Assembly (NCBI GenBank): GCA_012269805.1
Contig: JAAXJP010000338.1
Coordinates: 1-5,208 of the forward strand
Length of the DNA stretch: 5,208 nucleotides
Origin: Rubrivirga sp.
Lineage (GTDB): Bacteria > Bacteroidota > Rhodothermia > Rhodothermales > Rubricoccaceae
Direction of reading: 5' to 3'
Shown: positions 1-5,208 of the stretch, one piece after another
Numbering within the stretch: the first letter of the stretch is position 1
Layout of the letters: every line of letters begins with the position of its first letter
Translations under genes and position numbers: made by a program
The notes under the pieces: model-generated
Databases searched by the model: none
The model's input: only the letters and a program-made list of their open reading frames with translations
What the model was told of the DNA's origin: nothing

Positions 1-762
1 ACGCTCCGCCTCGCCGCCGGGGCGCGGCCCGACGTGGGCGCCGTCCGGCGGGAGAACCAGGACGCCTTCGGCGTGCTGCCGGCCCTCGCCATCGCCTCCG
101 GCGACGTGCCCGGCCGCGTCGTGCCCCAGCCGGCCGTGTTTGCCGTGGCCGACGGGATGGGCGGCCACGAGGCCGGCGCCGAGGCGAGCAACGTGGCCGT
201 CGACGCGATGATGGGCGCTTTCGGGCCCGACTTCCGGACGCAGTCCGACCGGCTGGCGCTCATGACCGCCGCCATCACGGCGGCCAACGACGCCGTCTGG
301 GCCCGGGCCAACGCCGGCTCGTACCGTCGCCAGATGGGCACCACCTGCACGCTCCTCCTCGTCGCCGACGGCCAGGCCTACCTCGGCCACGTCGGCGACA
401 GCCGGGCCTACCGCGTCCGCGGCGAGCGGATCGTCCAGATGACGACGGACCACACGATCGGGGAGGCGGCCCGCCACGACCCCGGCCTCGCCGAGATCGC
501 TCGGACGCGGGCCCATCACCTCACGCGCGCCATCGGCATCCGCGAGGACGTCGAGGTCGACGCGGTCCGCGGCGGGGCCATCCAGCCCGGCGACCGGTTC
601 GTGCTGTGCTCCGACGGACTCGCGCCGGTCTCGCCCGAGGAGATGGTCCGGACCGTCCTCGCCTACGCGCCCCAGGACGCGGCCGACTGGCTCGTGACGC
701 GGGCCAGCACGCTCGGCAGCCGCGACAACGCGACGGCCGTCGTCGTCCAGGTCGCGCCATGA
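1..762 (+). CDS. PP2C-family protein Ser/Thr phosphatase (5'-partial)
   Basis: This encodes a metal-dependent Ser/Thr protein phosphatase of the bacterial PP2C (PrpC/Stp) family, expected to be cytoplasmic and to reverse phosphorylation by Hanks-type kinases. The frame is open from base 1, and the family's first motif (DVGAVRRENQD, codons 11-21, with metal-ligand region E18/D21) already begins there. The GTG at 34 is therefore the Val inside this motif and not the start. Only a few N-terminal residues are probably missing. Other motifs in order are DGMGGH at codons 51-56, MGTT at 112-115, GDSRAY at 132-137, LTRAIG at 174-179, CSDGL at 203-207 and DNAT at 242-245. The metal-binding aspartates D51, D205 and D242 are all present, so the enzyme should be active. 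No membrane segment or extra C-terminal domain is seen. It ends with TGA 123 nt before the kinase, its likely functional opponent. Seen: motifs. Inferred: acts on the kinase or its substrates. Confidence 0.95.
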   Translation, partial: TLRLAAGARPDVGAVRRENQDAFGVLPALAIASGDVPGRVVPQPAVFAVADGMGGHEAGAEASNVAVDAMMGAFGPDFRTQSDRLALMTAAITAANDAVWARANAGSYRRQMGTTCTLLLVADGQAYLGHVGDSRAYRVRGERIVQMTTDHTIGEAARHDPGLAEIARTRAHHLTRAIGIREDVEVDAVRGGAIQPGDRFVLCSDGLAPVSPEEMVRTVLAYAPQDAADWLVTRASTLGSRDNATAVVVQVAP

Positions 763-885
763 CCGCCGCTCGCCTCCCCCGTTCGCGACCTCGTCCGCCT
801 CGGTGCCGGGGCGGGCTGCCCTCCGCCGGTTCCCCCCCGCCCGGTCTCAGGCCGGGGAAGGCGACTCGCGTTTCCCGCCCGCCCC
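763..885. other. Phosphatase-kinase spacer, no convincing gene
   Basis: This 123-nt C/G-rich spacer holds no recognisable promoter (no TAnnTTTG-like -7 element of the Bacteroidota type and no sigma70 boxes) and no T-rich terminator tract. It has two competing foldbacks, described separately. A 45-codon ATG frame (759-893) overlaps the phosphatase stop as ATGA, but it encodes only an Arg/Pro-rich composition-driven peptide. The kinase reading frame is also open throughout this spacer but has no ATG, GTG or TTG start in it. Confidence 0.6.
805..856 (+). other. Possible alternative hairpins upstream of kinase gene
   Basis: Bases 806-815 (CCGGGGCGGG) can pair with 836-844 (CCCGCCCGG), giving 5 bp plus 4 bp with G811 bulged and a loop of about 20 nt. 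The same CCCGG at 840-844 can instead pair with CCGGG at 852-856 around a 7-nt loop. The two folds exclude each other. No U-tract follows, so an intrinsic terminator is not supported. In DNA this GC-rich, chance pairing is common, so any regulatory or mRNA-processing role is speculative. Confidence 0.2.
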
Positions 886-2934
886 ATGAGTGACGTCTCT
901 CCCCCGGCCGACCCGCTCCTCGGCGCCCGCGTCGGCGAGTACCACATCCAGCGCGTGCTCGGGCGTGGCGGAATGGGCGTGGTGTACCAAGCCGAGGACA
1001 CCGCGCTGGGCATCCCCGTCGCGCTCAAGTCCATCACGGCCGGGATGACGACCGACGCCGCGTTCGTCCGCCGCTTCCGGACGGAGGCCCGCGCGATGGC
1101 CCGCGTCGCGAGCCCGCACATCGTCCGCGTCATGGCGCTCCGCGAGACGGAGCACGGGCTGTTCATCGTGATGGAGTACGTCGACGGCGGGAGCCTCCAC
1201 GACCGGATGGCCGCCGGCCCGATGCCATGGGAGACGCTGTGGCCGCTCCTCCGGCAGATGCTGCTCGGGCTGGAGGCCGCGCACACCGTCGGCGTCGTCC
1301 ACCGCGACATCAAGCCGCGCAACGTCCTCCTCACGACCGACGACACGGTCAAGCTGACCGACTTCGGCCTCGCGCGGCTCTCCGACAGCGACGCGACGCG
1401 GACGCAGGCCGTGGCCGGGACGCTCGCCTACATGTCGCCCGAGCAGGTCCGCTCGCTGCCCACGCTCGACCACCGGAGCGACCTGTTCTCGCTCGGCCTC
1501 ACGGCCTACGAGGCCCTCGTCGGGCGGCTCCCGTTCGACCGCGACGGCGGCGACTTCACCATGATGCGGGCCATCGTGGAGGAGTCGTTCCCGCCGCCGA
1601 CGGACTTTAGCGACCGCGTCACCGGGAGCGTGGCGGCGGCCCTCATGAAGTCGCTCGAGAAGGACCCGGCGGCGCGGTACCAGTCGGCCGCCGAGATGCG
1701 GGAGGCGCTCGCCGCGGCCGGCGACGACCCGACGCCGACGCTCACGCGCGTCCCGCGCCCGCCGGTCGTGGCCTCGCCTCCCGAGCCGGAACCCGACGAC
1801 GAGCCTGCGGGGCCGACCGAGGAGCCGACACAGCGGCTCCCCGTGCCCGTCAGCCTGCTGGCGCTCGTCGCGCTCGCCGTCGTCGGCCTCGGCGCCGGCG
1901 GGTGGTGGCTGACGCGGCCGGGCACGCTCGCCGTCGTCCCGGCCGAGGGCGTCCGCTACTTCCTCGACGGCGAGCCGGTCGAGGGGGCGGTCGAGGTCCG
2001 CGCTGGGACGCACGAGGTCCGCTGCCTCGCCAACGACATCTCGGCGACGGCCGCCGTCGAGGTCGCGCGGAACGCCACGCGCCGCGTGGCCTGCTTCCCC
2101 CACGACCAGACCGTCGACGTCGCCGCCTCGTGGAACGGCTCGCCCGAGCCGGCGGCCGTCATGGTCAACGGCACCGACGGGACGGCGCTCCCGGCGCGCC
2201 TCTCGCTCCCGACCGGCCGTCACGTCCTCCGCTTCGTGTCGGCCCAGTCCCGGTTCGACAGCACGGTCACGGTCGACGTCCCGCCGACGTTCGACCCCGA
2301 GCCGCCGGCGCCGCGGGAGGTCGCCATCCGAGCGGGCAGTGCGCCGGCCGAGCCGCCCGCCGCCGGCACCGAGGTGGGGCCGGTCGCGCAGAACGGGACG
2401 GCTCCGCCGCCGGTCCAGCCCGTCCAGCCGCCCCCGTCGTCGGGCTCGACGACGCCACCCCCGTCGGCCGGCCCGGCCACGCCGCAGGTCGGGTTCGTCG
2501 ACGCGTCGCTGGCGCCGGGCGTGACGCTCTCCATCGACGGATCCAGTATCTCTAGTAACGGGAGCCGGGAGCTTCGGCCCGGCACCTACACCGCCCGCTG
2601 TCAGGCGGGCCCGCTCTCTGAATCGACCCGCATCACCGTCTCGCCCGGACAGCGGACGCCCGTCGTGTGCTACGCGCCGGCCCGCGTCGTCCGCGTGAGC
2701 GTGAGCTCGACCGACGCCGAGCGTCCGTGGATGTCCGTCGTCGTCGACGGGCAGGCCCAGGGCCAGACGCCGACCCAGGTCGCGCTCCCGGTCGGCCGGC
2801 ACACCATCATCGTCCGCCGCCGCGGCTACGAGGTCGTCGGCGAGGACATGGTCACCGTCGACGTCCCGCCGCGCTTCACGGCTGATCCGCTCGCCCCGCT
2901 TCCCCTCACGTTCCAGGTCCGCGCCGCGCAGTAG
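886..2934 (+). CDS. Transmembrane Ser/Thr protein kinase with PEGA-like ectodomain
   Basis: This is a 682-residue Hanks-type (PknB-like) receptor kinase that phosphorylates proteins on Ser/Thr. The catalytic domain spans about residues 19-275: glycine loop G26-x-G28-x-x-G31, ATP lysine K48, alphaC Glu E67, HRDIKPRN at 139-146 with catalytic D141, DFG at 159-161, SPE at 184-186, D199 and R264. The activation loop carries T171-R-T173-QAV-x-GT, which aligns with the TxTxAVxGT autophosphorylation motif of mycobacterial PknB, so activation by autophosphorylation is likely. A Pro/Glu-rich juxtamembrane stretch (280-319) leads to one membrane span (320-342, ending GGWWL). The rest (343-682) is extracytoplasmic: two copies of a two-domain beta unit (about 347-480 and 536-680) joined by a Pro/Ser-rich linker (about 481-535). 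The last domain is a clear PEGA motif (VVVDGQAQGQTP...LPVGRH...GYE). Cysteines C380/C403 and C572/C595 may form disulfides. ATG 886 is the only usable in-frame start after the phosphatase stop, and it lacks a Shine-Dalgarno. The ectodomain ligand is unknown. Confidence 0.95.
   Translation: MSDVSPPADPLLGARVGEYHIQRVLGRGGMGVVYQAEDTALGIPVALKSITAGMTTDAAFVRRFRTEARAMARVASPHIVRVMALRETEHGLFIVMEYVDGGSLHDRMAAGPMPWETLWPLLRQMLLGLEAAHTVGVVHRDIKPRNVLLTTDDTVKLTDFGLARLSDSDATRTQAVAGTLAYMSPEQVRSLPTLDHRSDLFSLGLTAYEALVGRLPFDRDGGDFTMMRAIVEESFPPPTDFSDRVTGSVAAALMKSLEKDPAARYQSAAEMREALAAAGDDPTPTLTRVPRPPVVASPPEPEPDDEPAGPTEEPTQRLPVPVSLLALVALAVVGLGAGGWWLTRPGTLAVVPAEGVRYFLDGEPVEGAVEVRAGTHEVRCLANDISATAAVEVARNATRRVACFPHDQTVDVAASWNGSPEPAAVMVNGTDGTALPARLSLPTGRHVLRFVSAQSRFDSTVTVDVPPTFDPEPPAPREVAIRAGSAPAEPPAAGTEVGPVAQNGTAPPPVQPVQPPPSSGSTTPPPSAGPATPQVGFVDASLAPGVTLSIDGSSISSNGSRELRPGTYTARCQAGPLSESTRITVSPGQRTPVVCYAPARVVRVSVSSTDAERPWMSVVVDGQAQGQTPTQVALPVGRHTIIVRRRGYEVVGEDMVTVDVPPRFTADPLAPLPLTFQVRAAQ
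1924..2325 (+). repeat. Ectodomain repeat unit 1 (Cys-pair domain + PEGA-like domain)
   Basis: Protein-level repeat within the kinase, residues about 347-480. The first half has a GV..xLDG...VRAGTHEVRC pattern and a second Cys 23 residues later (C380, C403). The second half is a degenerate PEGA-like domain (VMVNG...LPTGRH) closing with VTVDVPPTF at 461-469. It aligns domain for domain with unit 2, which indicates internal duplication. The best conserved DNA is 2266-2285, which matches 2851-2870 with one mismatch in 20 bases. Confidence 0.75.
2491..2925 (+). repeat. Ectodomain repeat unit 2 (Cys-pair domain + PEGA domain)
   Basis: Second copy of the two-domain unit, residues about 536-680 of the kinase. 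The first half has GV..SIDG...LRPGTYTARC and a second Cys again 23 residues on (C572, C595). The second half is a canonical PEGA domain (VVVDG at 618-622, LPVGRH at 634-639, GYE at 647-649) closing with VTVDVPPRF at 656-664. Compared with unit 1 it carries a roughly two-residue insertion in the Ser/Asn-rich loop near residues 553-560. Confidence 0.75.
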
Positions 2935-2955
2935 CCGGCTCCAGGCCCCCCCGTC

Positions 2956-4074
2956 ATGCCCCGATCCCCGGTCCTCTTCCTTTCTGCCGTCGTCGCCGTC
3001 GGGTTGGCGGGCTGCGGTGGTTCCGGCGCCGCCACGTCGCCGACCGCGGGCATCGCCGCCTGCGACGCCCCGCGCGAGGCGCCGACGGCCAGCGTCGAGC
3101 CGCCCCCGCCGGCCGACCCGCCGGACTACGAGCCCGGCTACGCCGCCGTCCGCGGCCAGAGCGCCGCGCTCGACGCCGCTGTCGCCGCCTACGACCAGGC
3201 CGACTTCGAGGCCGCCGCGAGCCAGTTCGACGCCGTCGGGTCGTCGGCCAGCGGCGACGTTCGCCGCGTCGCGCTTCGGATGCTCGGACGGACCCGCCTC
3301 GCGCTCGGCGACCGCGCCGGGGCCGGCGAGGCCCTTCGTCGGCTCGTCTCGACCGAGCCCCCGCTCGTCCGCCTCAACCCCGACGTCGAGCCGCTCGCGC
3401 TCTTGGAGACGTTCTACGAGGTCCGCCGCGGCCAGGACGGCGACTACGCCGTGCGCACCGACCGCGGCCGGACGCTCGCCATCGCCGACTTTACGAACGG
3501 CTCGATCACCGACTTCCAGCAGGTCGACCCGCTCCGCCTCGGGTTCGCGTCGCTCATGATCGACCGGATGCGGAATTCGACCGACCTCGAGCTGGTCGAG
3601 CGCGTCCGTCTGCAGTGGCTCCTCGACGAGGCGGCGCTGGGCACGGGCGAGGCCGCGGGCCGGGAGGCCGGCCGCCTCCTCGGCGCCGACCAAGTCGTGT
3701 TCGGGACCTACATCAAGAACGGCGACGACATGCTCCTGACGGCCCGCGTGGTCGACGTGGAGACGGGCCGGATCCTGATGGGCGAGCGCGTCGAGGGCCG
3801 GGCCTCGCAGTTCGACGCGCTCGTGTCGTGCCTCAGCCAGCTCGTCGCCGAGTCGGTCGACGCGCGTCTCCCGGCGGAGCCGACGTCGCAGGCCTCGACG
3901 GAGTCGCTCGACGCCGTAATCGCCTACGCCCGCGGGCTGGCCCTCGAGGAGACCGAGGACTACGGCGCCGCGCTCGAGCAGTACCAACTCGCCCTCTCGC
4001 TCGACCCCGACTACGAGCCGGCCCAGCTCCGCGTGGACGAAGGTCTCGTGCCGCTCGTCGCCGCCAACAACTAG
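2956..4074 (+). CDS. Lipoprotein with CsgG-like domain and TPR repeats (first of pair)
   Basis: This is a 372-residue predicted lipoprotein. A short signal peptide (residues 1-19) ends in the lipobox L17-A-G-C20; position +2 is Gly, not Asp, which under the E. coli Lol rule favours the outer membrane. After a Pro/Ala-rich linker (21-60) comes a helical TPR-like segment (about 66-135). A CsgG/FlgO-like alpha/beta domain follows (about 172-305): LAIADFTNGS, then LELVERVRLQWLLDE (211-225), then a GADQVVFGTYIKNGD strand pair and VVDVETGRIL (265-274). A TPR unit (about 318-353, ending ALSLDPDYEPA) closes the protein. CsgG-family proteins form outer-membrane secretion channels, but many bacterial relatives of this layout are uncharacterised, so a pore is not claimed. 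C36 and C292 could pair after lipidation of C20. It starts 21 nt after the kinase stop and lies 3 nt before its paralogue, so co-transcription is likely. ATG 2956 is supported by the signal peptide directly after it. No Shine-Dalgarno is seen. Confidence 0.88.
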   Translation: MPRSPVLFLSAVVAVGLAGCGGSGAATSPTAGIAACDAPREAPTASVEPPPPADPPDYEPGYAAVRGQSAALDAAVAAYDQADFEAAASQFDAVGSSASGDVRRVALRMLGRTRLALGDRAGAGEALRRLVSTEPPLVRLNPDVEPLALLETFYEVRRGQDGDYAVRTDRGRTLAIADFTNGSITDFQQVDPLRLGFASLMIDRMRNSTDLELVERVRLQWLLDEAALGTGEAAGREAGRLLGADQVVFGTYIKNGDDMLLTARVVDVETGRILMGERVEGRASQFDALVSCLSQLVAESVDARLPAEPTSQASTESLDAVIAYARGLALEETEDYGAALEQYQLALSLDPDYEPAQLRVDEGLVPLVAANN

Positions 4075-4077
4075 CCC

Positions 4078-5208
4078 GTGTCCCGCCCCCTCCGGAGGTC
4101 GCCCCGCCTCGCCGCGGTGCTCCGCCTCCTCTCTTTCGCTGCCGCGTGTGCGCTCGGGCTGGCCGCCTGCGCCGGGCCCGCCGCCGTGGCTCCGACGCGC
4201 GCCGGCCTCGAAGCGCGCGTCGCCGAGGACCCGGACGACGTCGAGGCGCTCCGCGACCTCGGTGCGCTCCTCGCCGTCGAGGAAGAGTACGGCCCCGCCC
4301 TCGGCACCTTCGCCCGCGCGCTCGCGCTGGACCCGACCGACGGGCAGACGCTCTACTTTGCCGGCCTCGTCAGCGAGGCGCTCGACCGGCCGGCCGAGGC
4401 GGAGGACACGTATGCCCGCTACCTCAACGTCGAGGCGGGCGACGTCTATCGCGACTCCTTGCGGGCGCGCCTCGACGGGCTCGTTCGCGCGCGCCTCCAG
4501 CGCGAGTTCGCCGAAGCCTTGGCGGTCGAGGACTCCGTGACGGCCGGGCCGGCCGGCGACGCCGTCGGCGTGCTGCCGTTCGCATACCGCGGCGACGACG
4601 CCGAGTACCAGGCGCTCGGGCGCGGGCTGGCGGAAGTGCTGAGCATCGACCTCGCCTCGGTGCGGCCCCTGGAGGTGGTCGAGCGGGCGCGGCTGCAGGC
4701 GCTCCTCGCCGAGTACGACCTCGCGCGGCAGGGCGTCCTCGACCCGGCCACGGCGCCGACGGCGGGGCGCCTCTTGCGCGCCGGCCGCCTCGTGGGCGGC
4801 GAGGTCGACGTGCAGGGCGAGGCGCTCCGCATCGAGTCGGCCGTGTGGGCCGATTCGCTCCGCCAGCTTGAGACGACGGAGGGCGGGGTCGAGGACCTCT
4901 TCCGCGTCCAGAAGACGATCACGCTCGACGTCCTCGACGCGCTCGGCGTGCAGGTCGCCGAGGCCGACCGGGCGCGGCTGGTGGAGGCGCCGACGACGGA
5001 CCTCCTGGCGTTCCTCCTCTACAGCCGCGCGCTCCTCCAGGAAGACGACGGCGACTTCGTCGGCGCGGCGCGGCTCTACAACGAGGCGCTAGAACGCGAC
5101 CCGTCGTTCGCCCTCGCGGCGCCGGGCCGCGAGGGCGCCGCCCGCGCCGCCGCGGCGGCCCGCCCCGCGGGCCAGACCCGCGCGGCCGCGGCGCGCCCGC
5201 CGCTCGCG
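4078..5208 (+). CDS. Lipoprotein with TPR and CsgG-like domain (second of pair, 3'-partial)
   Basis: The frame stays open to the last base (377 codons), so the 3' end is missing. GTG 4078 is chosen because it follows the upstream in-frame TAG by one codon and gives an Arg-rich n-region, a hydrophobic stretch and the lipobox L28-A-A-C31; GTG 4117 would also leave a signal peptide (17 residues to the Cys) and cannot be excluded. Two TPR-like units lie at about 43-118 (ALALDPTDGQTL is a typical repeat end). A CsgG-like domain follows (about 161-290): AVGVLPFAYRGDD, then LEVVERARLQALLAE (198-212), then AGRLVGGEVDV. A further TPR lies at about 306-346 (YNEALERDPSFALA). The 198-212 motif matches the upstream protein's 211-225 at 11 of 15 positions, so the two are diverged paralogues. 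The visible tail (347-377) is Ala/Arg/Pro-rich. An envelope lipoprotein is well supported, but its biochemical role is unknown. Confidence 0.85.
   Translation, partial: MSRPLRRSPRLAAVLRLLSFAAACALGLAACAGPAAVAPTRAGLEARVAEDPDDVEALRDLGALLAVEEEYGPALGTFARALALDPTDGQTLYFAGLVSEALDRPAEAEDTYARYLNVEAGDVYRDSLRARLDGLVRARLQREFAEALAVEDSVTAGPAGDAVGVLPFAYRGDDAEYQALGRGLAEVLSIDLASVRPLEVVERARLQALLAEYDLARQGVLDPATAPTAGRLLRAGRLVGGEVDVQGEALRIESAVWADSLRQLETTEGGVEDLFRVQKTITLDVLDALGVQVAEADRARLVEAPTTDLLAFLLYSRALLQEDDGDFVGAARLYNEALERDPSFALAAPGREGAARAAAAARPAGQTRAAAARPPLA

Noticed and set aside
34..36. GTG as phosphatase start
   Set aside because: This Val is the second residue of the conserved DVG motif, whose Asp is encoded just upstream. 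The frame is open to base 1, so the true start lies before the window.
759..893. 45-codon ATG frame overlapping the phosphatase stop (ATGA) and the kinase start
   Set aside because: The start overlap looks like translational coupling, but the peptide is Arg/Pro-rich low complexity and no motif is visible. Coding in high-GC spacers is expected by chance.
847..3987. A 1046-codon open frame on the minus strand across the kinase and first lipoprotein
   Set aside because: It lies codon-in-register opposite the real genes, so it would be stopped only by sense TTA, CTA or TCA codons, which this GC-rich genome almost never uses. The product is Arg/Gly/Asp-rich with no domain, while the sense strand has clear catalytic motifs.
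4147..4149. C24 of the second lipoprotein as the lipidated cysteine
   Set aside because: The preceding AAA lacks the usual Leu at -3. LAAC ending at C31 fits the lipobox and a full-length hydrophobic stretch better.
3615..4871. 418-codon plus-strand frame spanning the lipoprotein junction
   Set aside because: It is an Arg/Ala/Pro-rich out-of-frame shadow of two lipoproteins that each have a lipobox, a CsgG-like core and TPRs in the +1 frame.
1..5208. tRNA, rRNA, CRISPR, insertion sequence or attachment site
   Set aside because: No cloverleaf-like element, regularly spaced short repeats, transposase motifs or terminal inverted repeats were seen. The window is almost entirely covered by four coding regions.

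Overview
The window is a very GC-rich (about 70% or more), fully forward-oriented bacterial segment of four tightly spaced genes, the first and last cut by the window edges. Third codon positions are nearly all G or C. None of the three start codons inside the window has a convincing Shine-Dalgarno sequence. Together with two CsgG-type lipoproteins, this points to a Gram-negative (diderm) bacterium. A high-GC member of the Rhodothermota/Bacteroidota (Rubricoccus/Rubrivirga-like) is my best guess. This is an inference from style, and Myxococcota or Gemmatimonadota cannot be excluded.

Layout. (1) 1-762: a PP2C-family protein Ser/Thr phosphatase, lacking only its extreme N-terminus. (2) 763-885: a 123-bp spacer with no convincing gene or promoter but some GC-rich foldback potential. 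(3) 886-2934: a transmembrane Hanks-type Ser/Thr kinase. It has a cytoplasmic catalytic domain, one membrane span and a large extracytoplasmic part made of a duplicated pair of PEGA-like beta domains, two of them with an identically spaced cysteine pair. (4) 2956-4074: a lipoprotein with a helical-repeat, CsgG-like, TPR layout. (5) 4078 to the window end: a second lipoprotein of the same layout, starting at GTG one codon after the previous stop and running off the window without a stop.

How the genes may work together. The short gaps (123, 21 and 3 nt) suggest one transcription unit. The phosphatase and kinase form the classical opposing pair for reversible Ser/Thr phosphorylation in the cytoplasm. 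The kinase ectodomain faces the compartment where the two lipoproteins are expected, so the plausible model is an envelope-sensing or envelope-controlling phospho-signalling module coupled to a pair of CsgG/TPR lipoproteins. The link is inferred from gene order; no substrate can be read from the sequence. All four genes lie in the same reading frame, which contains only three stop codons across 5208 bases.
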